Of a stretch of DNA of 64,000 nucleotides, positions 46,081-57,929 are shown in pieces (position 1 is the stretch's first letter; each line of letters opens with the position of its first letter). This stretch comes from Ochotona curzoniae (taxonomy: Eukaryota > Chordata > Mammalia > Lagomorpha > Ochotonidae). The notes below the pieces were generated by a model. The model was given only the letters and a program-made list of their open reading frames with translations. It made no database searches and was not told the origin of the DNA. Where the stretch lies: NCBI RefSeq assembly GCF_017591425.1, contig NW_024467121.1:16876707-16940706 (forward strand), in the 5' to 3' direction. Made by a program: the position numbers and the translations under genes.

Positions 46081-47195
46081 TTGCATTGGGCTGAATCACA
46101 ATCTTATTGCTGAGGGAGTGAATGCAAATAAAAAGATTCAAATGCAGAGTGCCAAATGAGAGCTTATAGTTGCTCAAAAGAGAGAGCCATTACCCTGGGC
46201 TAGGAAGAGTTGGATGAGGCAGGATATTCGATTGAGTCAGTGTCATATTTCATAGGCTTTTATGTTCATTTCATTCTTCCCAGAGAGGGAGAAGTGACTG
46301 ATTTGAAAGCACGGGATGGCATCAGTAGGGCCCTCTTCTGATGTATAATGTGATCCTCAAAGCTCTTGAACAGTAAAGTATTGAAGTTTCCATGTACACT
46401 TTTGTGTACAGATGGAAAATGTGAAATTTGACTCATGTTAGTTTTTATTCTAATGTGACAACACTTGTGCGTCCCCAACAAGGAATATACTTTTGTAAGA
46501 GAAAATAATATCCAGCCCAAGGTACTTTCCAGGGAGTGAATATCCTTGAGATTAAATGTATGTATCTACCTGTATATCTGACTTTCCTCCCCAAACAGCT
46601 TTTTCTCATAAAAGCCTCCTGTGAAAGCCTGAGATATTTATTCTTTTTGTGAACTCTGATAGATAAATTCTGTCTACTAATGGTGGGTTTTTTTTTGAAT
46701 GCTGGTACCTATTGTCAAATATGTGAGCTGTAGGGAATTTGAATGTGCTAAAATCATGAGGTCTTTATGCAGGCTTCTGTTCAAGATCTTTCCTTATTGC
46801 TAAGATACATCACTGCTTCCTTTACAAAAGCTGCCAAGGAAATGTAGGCTTGTGAAGCCCTCACCTTTCAGCAGGTGAGCTGGTCTTTGCTTCCTCACCT
46901 GGAGAAATAAGGATAATTCTACACTATTGCAGTGCCTGGAGTGACTCTGTTTAATACTTTTTGTTTGCTTGCCCTGGTAGTGGAGTTGCTTGTGAGAGCC
47001 ATGTGAGATAACTGAGAAGACAATCAGCTACCACCCAGCTACCCCTGCTATTCCAAACTCAAGGGAAGAACGTAGTGTTTTCTAGATCTCTGATTAATGA
47101 TACAAAATAAGAAACATAATGCATGCAGTTTTTATGTGCATATGTTTGAAGGTACTTCAGAAAATTTGTGGAAAATGCAATTGAAAAATTTATTG
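46081..47195. other. Unassigned non-coding stretch
   Basis: No gene or repeat recognised. An 84-codon minus frame at 46266-46520 has no recognisable domain. Confidence 0.45.
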
Positions 47196-47603
47196 CGCCA
47201 GTGCAATGGTATAAAAGTCTAATCTGCTTTGTGTGGTACCAACATTTTATGAGTGCCAGTGTGTATTTCAACTACTCCAGTTCTCATCCAGCACCCTGCT
47301 TATGGCCTGAGACAGCAGCAGTGCTGGGATCCCTGCATGCATGTGGGAGACCCAGAAGTAGATTCTGTCTGTTGACTCTGAAACAGCTCACATCATCAGC
47401 TAACTGCAGCCAATTAAGGAGATAACCAGGAGTTAGAAGACCTCTCCTTTCTCTCCTGTCTGTCTGTCTGTCTCTTTCTCTCTTTCTCTCTCTCCCTCCC
47501 CCCTCCCACCTTCCCTCCCTCCTTTTCTTCCTTTCTCTTTGTGTCTGTTTCTCCTTCTCTCTGTAAAATCTGTTTTTCAAATAAAAAATATAAGCAAATC
47601 TTA
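47196..47603 (+). mobile_element. CSINE with an expanded CT-rich block
   Basis: Head 'gcgccagtgcaatggtataa', 'ctcatccagcaccctgctta', 'gcatgtgggagacccagaag', then a CT-rich stretch of about 110 bases (47447-47560, including TCTG repeats) against the usual 20-40, and the tail 'caaataaaaaatataagcaa'. The Arg/Glu-rich minus frames of 96-98 codons are translations of this tract. Confidence 0.88.
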
Positions 47604-47632
47604 AAGTTTATTTTTGGACAAAGAAATGATGA

Positions 47633-47925
47633 AAGACAGTTTAGCCTAATGGTTACAAGATGCAGGTAAGTTTCCATACCTAATATTGGAGTACTTAGGC
47701 TCAATGTCCAACTCTAGCTCCAGATTCAGCTTTCCTTCTAATACAGACCCTGCAAGGTAGAGGTGACAGTTCAAGTAATTAGATTCCTCCCACCCATGGA
47801 TACAAGCTAAACATGCTGTTTGGGGAACTCTCTAACTTGCATCCAAGTTTGGGAGACTTGGACTGAGTTTGCAGTTCTCAGCTGTAGCCTTGTCAACTCT
47901 TAGTCCCAGCTATCCAACAAGATGT
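47633..47925 (+). mobile_element. CSINE, older variant (CSINE2-like)
   Basis: Head 'cagtttagcctaatggttac', 'gctcaatgtccaactctagc', 'ttcaagtaattagattcctc' and 'ccacccatggatacaagcta', then 'gttctcagctgtagccttgt'. Same plan as the copy at 16.7 kb; the 3' limit is unclear. Confidence 0.7.
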
Positions 47926-48120
47926 TTTTTCCCCTCTACTCCTTAGAGTGTTGCTTAGAGTACCTTCCAGATCCAACCCAAACTTCAACCTTTACGATAT
48001 TCTGATGATCAGCTCCATAACTGATCTCAAGAGTCAGTTTTCCTCAGTGACTCAGTCATACTTAAGCAAGTTGCAAGTAATGACTTCAGTAATGACTCTT
48101 ACCTGTGAAACACAAGACAG

Positions 48121-48121
<1 letters not shown>

Positions 48122-48151
<30 letters not shown>
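48122..48151. repeat. (AC)n microsatellite
   Basis: Thirty bases of AC dinucleotide, followed by a short acacaac extension. Confidence 0.97.
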
Positions 48152-48674
48152 CACAACAGTGTTTTAGGGAATATTGTTTTCTGGTTCTGCCTTACTGTGG
48201 AAATCTTCTAGGGTATCAGGGATTTTTCTCTTTCCCATGATGAATGGAAGTATGGCCTCTGATTAGATTACAGTATTCCAATAATAGTCTTCATTCGTGC
48301 TTCACTTCACATTAAAGGAGAAAGAAAATATCTAATTATTACACTCCACTTAGGACAAATATCTAGTTTTAAAATATTAGTGTAACTGAGGAAAATATCC
48401 AGGGAGTGACTGTATTTGAGATTACATCAAAAATCATAGAATGAATAGCATTTTGATTTATAAAGTGTTATGTTGAATTGAGTTTTTTTTCCCCCTGAGA
48501 CTCTTATTTCAGTGTAAATTGATGGAATCAGTATAGGTTGATGGACTCTTAGAATCACAGGCATGTAAGTAAGCTAATGTAGATGAGGTTAGGACACAAG
48601 AGGTATTACTGAGTACTTGTTAGAGAGTTCCCCAAAGACTCTTGGGTTAGTTGTTGTCTAATCCCCCAACTTAG

Positions 48675-48694
48675 ATCCACTTGATCAAGTGGAT
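48675..48694. repeat. Perfect 20-base palindrome
   Basis: atccacttgatcaagtggat is its own reverse complement over all 20 bases with no loop. The surrounding 48.15-49.29 kb holds no gene or repeat that I recognise. Confidence 0.95.
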
Positions 48695-49297
48695 GGGGTG
48701 GTGAAAGAAAGTAGGTATTTACTGTAAAGTGCAGAATATGGAGCTAGGTAGCTCCTAGTGAGTGGGTAGGGTTCAAGTTCCTTACAGATTGAAGCTAGGA
48801 CTGAGGTACATATTCAGCTGGTGTCAAAGTTCCTGATTATTCTACAGTGCTTATGGCTTCAATTGATTGGTGATATTATTGTGTCTTTAAGGAAATTTTT
48901 ATGGTAATGGAATGGATTCAACCCATTTAAGGGCTATGTGCTGGTGGTAGTCACTGTTCTGCCTAAGGCTTGGGGCTCCCAGAAAAGATAATCCCTCAGT
49001 ATAAGAACAAATATCCAGATCTTACTTTTAAGGAAGTGAGATGGGTCTAGTTATTGGAACTTGTAGGGAGAGTAATAAGGATCTTATGGAATTGGCTGCG
49101 TCAATCTCTCAACTTGATGTATTAATTTTAATAAGTGGTTTTGTTTCTGATCATAAAAGAAAGGCAAGAAAAATTTAAGATCATGAAAGAGGTTGGAAGA
49201 TTAGGAGCTAAGGGAATCTACTCCCTGTGTCTGAAGCACTATGTTGAGGTTTGGTTTCAACTTCTCTGGCTACAGTGTGAATAAAAGTATAATTTAG

Positions 49298-49672
49298 GAG
49301 CCAGTATTGCATCATAGCTGGTTAAACTACTGCTTAATACACCAGTAGCCCATGTAAGAGTGCTGGGTCCTCTCTGCTCCATTTCTAATACAGTTTATTG
49401 CTTGGGAAGGCAGCAGGTAGTAGTTCAAATGCTGGGGCTCCTGATACCCATGTGTGAGATCAGAATGGAGTTTTGTCCCATTGCTTCAGTCCAGGCCATC
49501 CCTTCAGGCTGCAGCCATTTGGAGAGTGAGTCAATGGATGGTCTCTATTTCACTTGTGTCTTCCTCTTTTTCTCTACTTTAAATTCATTCTCTCTCTCTC
49601 TCCCACTCTCCCTCCTTCTCTATTCTCCTCCCTCCTCCCTACCCTCTAAATAAATAAATTCTTAATTTTAAA
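49298..49672 (+). mobile_element. CSINE, plus strand, diverged
   Basis: Head 'gagccagtattgcatcatag', 'ctgctccatttctaatacag', 'gcttgggaaggcagcaggta', 'tgcagccatttggagagtga', then a long CT block (about 49557-49650) and the tail 'taaataaataaattctt'. The 97-codon plus frame is part of the SINE. Confidence 0.87.
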
Positions 49673-50794
49673 AATGACTAGTAAGACATGTGTCCTGTTT
49701 CCCTTGAGGTAATAAGTGTATAGAAAGAAGGTGTTTACCAAGTTGTCCAAGTACAAAGGAAGAGCACTATATTGAAAAGCAAATGGTGTCTTGATAGAGT
49801 GCTCTGCAAATAAGATTTAATCTTTAAGGAATCATTTTGAGGAACAGAGGGGATAAATCTTATTTCCTCCCAGTTTCAGAAGAAAGCAGTGTTCAAAGGA
49901 TCAGGACTTTGAGCTGCAGAAATGACAGAACACATGATGTTGACTACTGACTTTAGTGTCATAGAGAGTCTGCACAGAAATCCAGCCTCTCCGAAATGTT
50001 ATAGCCAATCTATCAAATGTCCCAGTTTCAGCCTGTATTCTCAGTTATTTATTGTTGGAGTATTTTACAAGTCACAATTCAGAGAATTGTCAATTTTCCT
50101 TAAAGAAGGATACATACTTACCAGAAAAGATAAATGGGAGCATTTAAGAAAAATCGCTTCTCTGATTCCATCTGTTCATTGACTACATAGACACTCATAG
50201 AACATCTTTGTGCAAGGTCTACATCCTGGTGTTGGGCAGGGAGTGAAAGGTTTGGAGAAAGCAAAAGGCAAGAAGATATTGTACAGTGTGATCTACTAGA
50301 TGGAATTGGAGTGGGACATACATGGGGGTTACTATGTAATGCAGAATGTAATCTGTACTGAGAAATGTGTGGGCAGAATTCAACAGGGTTAGAGAATGAG
50401 GTTATTTTCTAACTATTTGCTAACTAGTGCAAACTAATAACAGGAGATTACATTTGATCTGGGTCTGCGAGTGTTAACTTGGTTATGGTATAAAGATGTG
50501 GATACAAAGAGTGATGTAACTAAGAAAGAAATGCAGAAGAGGATGGAGTAATTCCACAGATGCTCAGGCAACCTACACTGTGCCCCATGACATATGTAGA
50601 TAATATTTCTGAAATAAAGGTCCTGAACTGTCATCAAAGTGTCAAAAGGAGTCTGATCCCTAAAAATTTTTTGAGAAAACTTTGGTAGAGATCATATTCT
50701 GGAAACAATACATTGAAATTCTTTAATGTGTAATGCACATTTTATCCTCAGAGTACAGAGCAAAATCACCAAATGCTAATCCAAAGAGTAGACC
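49673..50794. other. Unassigned non-coding stretch
   Basis: No gene or repeat recognised. The 86-codon plus frame at 49922-50182 has no recognisable domain. Confidence 0.45.
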
Positions 50795-50915
50795 ATTTCA
50801 ACCCCCTCATTATCCAAAGTAAAGAAATGCTACTCTCAGAAATGGTAGGTCTTGATCAAAATCACCAGGCTTGTTGCTGCGTGGAGCTCAGGCTGATTTT
50901 TCAAATGCCTTCCTT
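50795..50915 (-). mobile_element. MIR fragment
   Basis: Reversed MIR core: 'caaccccctcattatccaaa' and 'gtaaagaaatgctactctca', then 'aggtcttgatcaaaatcacc' and 'aggcttgttgctgcgtggag' (usual 'gaaactgaggctcagagaggttaagtgacttgcc-...-cacacagcttgttagtgg'). Confidence 0.6.
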
Positions 50916-52945
50916 TAGAATGTGTGAAGAATAGACTCTAATGACTTGTATATCTTAGTAAAAAAAGCTTTGGACAAGGAACATACATAGATAATCTGCC
51001 TGGTAGAATTGTTGTATTGGAGAGGGCAGAATCTAGACTTTGGAAGGTCAATAGGAATTTATTGTAACAGCTGAAGTCAGAAAGGTGGTATAAATCAGGA
51101 TGGGAGGAATGAAAAAGAGGAAGTGGATTCAAAGTGTTTCAAGAAAGTGAAAGCCATAGAATTCAAAATGGATATCAATAACAAGGAGAGACAGGCATCA
51201 AAGATGACTCATAAATTTTAAGGCTTGAAACTGGGAGTATACTCTTGAAGTAATTAACACACCAGGGCATCCAGGAGGAAGGAGATACTTGGATTTGGAT
51301 AAATTTAATAACAAGGTAAATGATGCTAACCTCCTTGTAAATCATAGCTCTACAGTTAGCTGGAAGGGTCTCCCTTTCCAGCCCAATGACAACTTCATGG
51401 TCACTTCTGGTAATGACTTCCTACTGGGGCATGCACACCAGATGGAAGCAATAAAGTGATGTCTAAATGAGTCTTTCTGGTGGCCTTTGAGTTGAATATA
51501 AAAGAAAATCATGACAGTAATTTTCAGTAATTTTTATGTTTTCTGTAGGCTTATGAATATTGATTTCTGTGGGCAAATTAATCTGTGCTTCCAACTCAGT
51601 AAGTGCTTACAAAGTTTCTATCCTGTTGGTAATGTTATAGATACTTTTTGGCATTGTTTTGAATGGTAAGTTACTGGCAGTTTGGTTGAGTTGTTAGACA
51701 TAAAACCAAGCACCTCATTTCCATTGACACTGCATTTTTAATCTAAGTCTAAAATGCTGGAAACCTTGTAAAATATGCATCTCTCCTTTGCTCTTCCCTT
51801 AAAAATAGTTATACTGTGTTAGAATTTGGAGACTTGTAAGGATTAACTGAAAGTTCAAAAACAAATTTTGTTGCTATAGGATACGAAGAAATACATGCCA
51901 TGTTCTTTCAGCTTTTGGAGTGATTCTACATGAAGTTAATTGTTGCCTTTGGCTGCCAGAGTGAAAAATCAAGTTTCAGCCTTACGGGCAGGTGTTCAGA
52001 GTTTCAACAAGAAGCCACTGTGGAGTCTCCTAGCATCTGGTTATTCTTAGATCCATGGCTATGCAACCACAGAGTGACATGTTCCCTTTATCTTCATCTC
52101 TCTAACTCCTGTCCTACATGCAGGGCATACTTCGTCAAATATTCTTGAAATTCTGTCTTAGTTTGCATCATTGTCTGTTCACTCAAACTTTTTCACCTTC
52201 TTGTCCTTTTGGCTGTAAAAGTATGACTTTCCTTTCAGTCAGATTTTATTTTAAGGTCAGGGTGAAACAGAGTGTTTAAAAATGAAAAGATAAAACCAGG
52301 GTGTGTGCCAGTTCTTGGGAACTCTCCTCTCCCCATGCCTTTTGTCCTTCATCAGGCTGCTGATTTCTCTGAAGAGATTCTAGCCTTTGTCTGCAGCCCT
52401 AGAGCTGGGAGTGAGCAGCTGGTCTATGCCATAATTACTTATAGTACAGAGATATTCTGAGAGCCTGGAGAAATAATGAGATTTGCCTGAAAGTTTATTA
52501 TTAGCACATCTTAAAGATTTACATCAAGGTTTTCCTTGCCTTCTTGTACAGTGTTAAATATGCTAATGAGGTATCCCACAAAAATGTAATACTCTGGGAG
52601 TATAAATGGCACAGGAATAGATGGGGAGAAAGAAGAACATCTCACGTGTGTGAATAAGTGCACTGCCATTCTCTGTCTGCACAGTTGGAGGAATCATGGG
52701 AATTATGGGTGACTATCCCCAGTGTCTGACTTGAGGACGGAAGGATTTGTTTCAGGGAACCAAATCAGCTTCAGAGGTAAATCACACTTGACCCTGGTAG
52801 ATCAAGTCCATTTCATCACTCATAATGATTTGTTTTTTCCAAAATAACTCTACATGATTGAGGCTTTTTTTCCATGGAAGTGTTAAGACCTAGGAGGAGG
52901 CAGTTGTGTCCAACTGAAGGAATAAAATTTAACTAATAAAAAGGG
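50916..52945. other. Unassigned non-coding stretch
   Basis: Two kilobases without a gene. At 52560-52567 an octamer-type motif atgctaat is followed by tataaa at 52601-52606, a spacing seen in some promoters, but with no transcript evidence. The frames of 62-72 codons are not convincing. Confidence 0.4.
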
Positions 52946-52949
52946 TTAG

Positions 52950-53178
52950 TGCTTTAAAGTTAGATAATTTGAACTTGAATCAAATTTTACTTGCTGTCAC
53001 TTACTAATTGTGTGGCCTTAAGCCTTATTAAACCTGTTTAATCCAATTGGTCTTCATCTGTAAATTGAGGATTGTGATCACTCCTGTCTTGTAAAATTTT
53101 TCTGAACAACTGGATGGAATAACACATTTTAATGGCACATCAGAATACCTGGATCATGGAGAATGCTCAGTGACATCC
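52950..53178 (+). mobile_element. MIR, nearly full length
   Basis: Clear order: 'gctttaaagttagataattt', 'tgctgtcacttactaattgt' and 'gtggccttaagccttattaa', 'gtcttcatctgtaaattgag' and 'gattgtgatcactcctgtct', 'ggatggaataacacatttta' and 'gagaatgctcagtgac'. These match the tRNA-related, core and LINE-related parts of MIR. Confidence 0.9.
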
Positions 53179-53304
53179 GTGCATTCAAAATTCTTACAAG
53201 GTATTCATGCAATACTTCTTAAACTCTCCTCCTGTCACTCATTATCCTATCTCCAGACTGAGCAAGCCTCCTTTCCTAAGAATGTATTTTTGTATGACTA
53301 GACT

Positions 53305-53402
53305 CTGGAACTTACTTTACCTATTTGGAACTTACCCTACTTAACCTTACCTTACCTTACCTTACCTACCTGGAACTGACCTTACCTACCTGGAACTTGC
53401 TA
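53305..53402. repeat. Nested ACCTT and TGGAACTTACC tandem array
   Basis: A pentanucleotide (ACCTT) tract at about 53344-53367 sits inside a larger, imperfect array whose units begin tggaact and continue with cttacctacc (starts near 53307, 53326, 53371 and 53391). The short repeat seems to have expanded within one unit of the longer one. Confidence 0.9.
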
Positions 53403-54190
53403 CAAACACCATGTAATGAAAAAGAATTGATTGGCTAATCTGTTCCTACATAACAGAGTTGGTTCCATTTGGTCTGTTGGTGTCCATTCTATCAGCATCT
53501 TTCCCAGATCAAAATGTACACATCTTTGCCCCTGCCAACAGGAAAGCTCCCATTCTTCATTACCTTACTCTTTTATGAAATTGAAATCAGCCAAAGAAAT
53601 ATATTATACTCTAATAAACATAGTTGGAAAAGGAAATCTTTTGTCAAGGCAATGCTTTAGAACATACCTTTGTTTAAGGACATACTTTATAACTTGGTCT
53701 TTTTTAAAAAAGTATTTGCTCAGAACAGTTCTTAGCTTTCCTAAAGGTAGACATTCTCCTGAAAGTTGGATCATGGAAAGAAAATATTTAAGCAGATCAC
53801 AGAAAGCATTCTAACCCTAAAAGATCAATGGTCTAGTAGGAGGAATCATATGTCTGTAAATGTTACACGATAAGGTAGACATATCTTTATGGAAGATGTC
53901 AAGATAAAGCCTTAGAGGAAAAAAAAATGATTTTCCAAATATATAGTTAAAGTCAACTTCTTGGCAAGAAAAGGAACTGGATCTTCAAGGATTCAGGCAT
54001 GCAGCTACAGCTCAACAAACACTTGGAGTATATGCATTCAGAAGTATATTATATACAGATAAGATTTATTTGGACTTTGCTGTCAAATTTTCTTTTATTC
54101 TGTCATGAAACACCTATTTTATCTTCATCTTTCTGCTCTAAATAGTCTTAAATCAACTCACGGTGACTAGAATTTTTGGTTACCTTATAT
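53403..54190. other. Unassigned non-coding stretch
   Basis: Contains a 127-codon plus frame (53431-53814) with a second 63-codon frame overlapping it. Neither shows a domain that I recognise, and there is no sign of splicing or a promoter. Confidence 0.4.
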
Positions 54191-54191
54191 G

Positions 54192-54418
54192 GTCTGCACC
54201 AAATGTCAGCAAGCATTTTCAGTAAAGAGCAAAGTTGTAAATACTTCAGGCTTTGAAGGCCATAGAATTTCTGTTGCAACTATTTAATTCTGCTGTTGTA
54301 GCGAAAAAGTCAAAATACATACTGTATAAATTAGGTGCACATCTCCATTCATATAAAATTTTAGTTAGGAAAAAGCAGATCCGATTTAGTCTATAGATGG
54401 CAATTTGCCAAACACAGG
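54192..54418 (+). mobile_element. Non-autonomous hAT-type DNA transposon remnant
   Basis: Landmarks: 'cagtaaagagcaaagttgta', 'aatacttcaggctttgaagg' and 'ccatagaatttctgttgcaa', 'ctgctgttgtagcgaaaaag', 'gatggcaatttgccaaacac' near the end. They match a common MER element with 'gggccagatagtaaatattttaggctttg...'. I cannot give the exact MER number with confidence. No transposase. Confidence 0.75.
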
Positions 54419-54589
54419 TCAATAGTTGTTGCTGACATCAAGGTGCCAATGTAAATAAAACATTTCTGGTGTCTGATACTCTTAGTACTAATGCTGTAAC
54501 AAGTGGGGAATTTGCATTCCTACTAAGCCCAACATGCAGCTGTCAAGAACAGTGTAGGAGCCAAGATTTTACCCTACTTGCAAGCAAAT

Positions 54590-55140
54590 AGGTTAACCTG
54601 ACACAGTTTCATGGATGCTGACATAAAGCACCTGACTCCTGGGTCAGAGATAAAGGACAATTTATTACTTACAGTAATCTCAGAGTCAGAGTATCAGCAT
54701 TTCTCGTGCCAGATCCCCAAGCCCTAGTTCCCACAGGGTAACACAAAAAGAGCCAGTTAATAACTGTACACACTGTTCATTGAATTATGGGAAAAGGACC
54801 CTGAGCCCAGGGAATAGAAATCTTCCATAATGGGCAATAAGTCTGCCAGTCCTTTGCCCCAGAGACACATTAACTTTATTGCATTGGACAGTGAGCAAGC
54901 CTGCCCTCTGCTCAGGAGGGAGTTATCTCTGTTTTCCAAGGCAGATCACCATACAAACTTCTTTGACTTGACAATCCAGAACGAGAGCAGATAGTGCATC
55001 TACCCACAATGTGTGCAGAAACTCCAGAGGCAAAGAATTGCCTCCCAGCACCAGCCCTCCATGTTCTTGTAGATACTGAATGCTTTGATAGGAAAACAGT
55101 TAAAACAATCTCACTCAATAGCCACAGGATGTACCTAGAC
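54590..55140 (-). mobile_element. ERVL-type solo LTR, minus strand
   Basis: On the minus strand there is an AATAAA polyadenylation signal near 54662 in 'aataaattgtcctttatctc' context, followed by 'tgacccaggagtcaggtgct' and 'atgctgacataaag' on the other strand, and upstream '-tgctcactgtccaatgcaataaag-'. This layout resembles ERVL-related LTRs of the LTR16/LTR33 kind, but the family is from memory. No internal viral genes are seen, so it is either solo or a fragment. Confidence 0.5.
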
Positions 55141-57900
55141 AGGTATGGGAAAAAAAAATCCTGGAAATGTACTCAGGACCTGTTTTTACTCAGTACCTCT
55201 TTTTTTTAGAAGACCCTAACTAATTAACAACAGAGTTTGACGTCCTCTCTTTCAATAGCAACCTGCAGTTCTTACCCATGGTACTGCATTCCTTTAACTA
55301 CAATGGCTTTAGAATCAGACTACCTCAATGTTCCTAACATATACTACCTAAAAATTTTACATGCATGTCTGCATGTTTGTGGGCATGTGCATATGTGGAA
55401 GGATGCCCTTGTGTAATTCAGAGTTTACATGGAATGGCAGAAAAGTAATATTGAACAAAATAGAGATGCTTCAAATTTGAAATACATTAATCATAATTTC
55501 AGATGTTGTTAATGAAATCTTCTAATAACCCTTTTCACTCAAATTAAAATTTCCAAGGGTTTTAATTTTTTGTAGCCATGTTTATATCATGAGAAATGAC
55601 TCATGTTGTTCCCATTGTACAATCCCGACAAATAGATGTAAGAGGGTATAAAGTAATTAGGCCATGGCAGAGTTACAACAAAGTCCTTGTGTTTGTGAAT
55701 TCTTTTAAGACAAAGGTTCTTAGATATTTATTTGGGAACCAACCTGATAAAGACATATCCCCCAATTGAATGTGTCCAAACAGATAGTAGTGGATTTTTT
55801 TTTTTCAGTTTGACGGAGGTGTGAATGACCTCCATGCAGCATCAACATGACAGCACACTGTTCCTCCAGACTCAGGTTTGTTCTGCTCCAGTGTCTCCTC
55901 TTGGATTTGCACCTGATTTTTTCTTACCAGTTTACAAATCTCCTAATTGATACGGGAAAAAATCTGTTCTAGTTTCATGGCCACAAGTCACTTGTTCCTG
56001 AAAGCTGAGAGAAGACAGGGAAAGGGGAACCCAACGAAATGAAACACACAGATGGAGAAAGGGAGAGAAAAGTTCAAACATTCTTAAATTAAAATTGTAA
56101 ATTTTGACAATGAAAAAGTTTATAGCAGTGAGGTGTGCTCATCTTGTGCTTGTCATCACTCCTAGAGCCTTCCCATGTTGTTATGGCAGTATTCTAGAAT
56201 CCATGGTGAAAACAGGATGTAGGATCACAAATCGGTCCTTACAGAGGAGTCACCCCAACATCAGGACACACACGTGCACAGTATACACATACAATAGGAT
56301 ACACAAGGGAGAACAGTGTGGCTTTTGGCAAGGAAGATGTCGACAGCTGCAAGCTGAGAGCTAAGTGTCCCATGGTACAGAATTTCTTCCATAAGCATGC
56401 TCAAAGTTTGCTTTAAATTCATCAAATACCAGCTGAAATGCACATGTGTGAAAATGATAGATTGTGTGTGTATTCAGTTCAAAAGGCTTTGTAACCTAAG
56501 AATATCTGTGTTTAATGTCCAGATCTTGTTCTTCACTTTATCTTCTCTCAAGTGCACTGAGATGTTAACTCAAGCATTGAGTTCATGCCACCTGCTTGCC
56601 AGCTTTGCTTGGCCTATCCTGGATCACTGAGAGCTCCTAGAGAGCAGACCAGTAGATATGGGAACTCTAACCCTTCCTCTCTGCTCCCTCAGCATGTCTG
56701 TGTGTGTGTGTTTGCTCAGGCAGATATATCTTACAAAAGAAAAATGTTGAAAATAAGTTTTCTGTTATTAAGGCTTTAGGAATCCTACAACTATACTTGT
56801 GTCACTTCCTGCATTTTAAAGTCATGTATTTGGAGTCCAATAGCTTTTATTCATTTGACAATGAATTTTGTCTAATTTTATGTGTAGATATTTTCTAGTA
56901 TGTCCATGTTTATTCATATAGACACAGATTCTTGAAAAAGGGGTGGGGATGAGTCTTTCACATGCTTCGTGGAAGTGCTGGAGATGATTTGGCAGTGAGA
57001 AAATGGAACTGTGACAGGCACCAGGTTTTAGGTTGTATTTTCACCACGCTTTGTTCCACTTTTAGTAGCAGCGTGATGTCAGTCACATTTAAACTAGATG
57101 AAAACCTGAATTTTTCATATTAATTAAAGTTCAATGGATTCCTTATAAAGAATACATGAAAAGATCAGCAGCAAGAGGGTGGGGCTAGTCACATGGGATA
57201 GATTTTGTGCAGATTAACTGTGGCTGAGCTGAACATTTCCCCGGGTTTCTGGATTAACCCCAAAGTTAGAAAGAGATTGACAAACAGCATCCTGTTATCT
57301 GCCATGAATTTGTTCTTATGGGAAGAGACAAATAAAGAGGGAGAATAAGTTTTTCCAGGGAGTATGAGAAAAGACAAGTTCACATATGCCTGCGTCCATA
57401 AACGTGTGCTGAGAGTCTCCCATGAAATAAAACTTTTTTGCAGAAAAGTACTAATGAAGGCTTCAGAAGTAGAAAATAAAAGTAGAAATAGAAAATACAT
57501 GCTTTTTCTCAACAGGAGCTCCATCCACTTCACGATACTTTGTAATTGATGATGTCAGCCTTTTGCTTCATCCCCCCAGAATTAAGGGTCATGGTAATCT
57601 AACACGGTCAGTCCAGTCATTTTTGCATTATCAGCTTTCTAAAAATGAGTATGGTTTCAACAGTTAAGATTAGGATAGTAATAGAAGGCAGAAGGAACCA
57701 AATCAAAACTGTAAGGTGTATGTCTCTAGATTTTCCACATCTACTCCCATAAGATCAGAGGTGAGCAGGAGCATTTTCAGAGTAGAGAAGGACTGTAGGT
57801 GACATTTGTCCAGATGTTTTTCTTCAAAAGAGTAGGTTCACTTTTTCAAAACACTCTCACAGTATATACATGTTACCCTTCTTTGGCCCTTCATAAGTCA
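55141..57900. other. Unassigned non-coding stretch
   Basis: About 2.8 kb with no gene. The part at 55600-55705 may be a weak minus-strand MIR. The 114-codon minus frame at 57189-57533 starts with a hydrophobic run but has no known domain. A short (GT) run lies at about 56699-56711. Confidence 0.4.
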
Positions 57901-57929
57901 GTGAGCAAAATGTTTAGAGCATTTAAAAA

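Noticed and set aside
47284..47704. Arg/Glu-rich coding frames on the minus strand
   Set aside because: They are translations of a CT-rich simple repeat within a CSINE.
53305..53402. CRISPR-like array
   Set aside because: The units are short, imperfect and have no spacers; the window is mammalian.
57189..57533. 114-codon minus frame with a hydrophobic start
   Set aside because: The hydrophobic run resembles a signal peptide only by composition; no family match, promoter or splice context.
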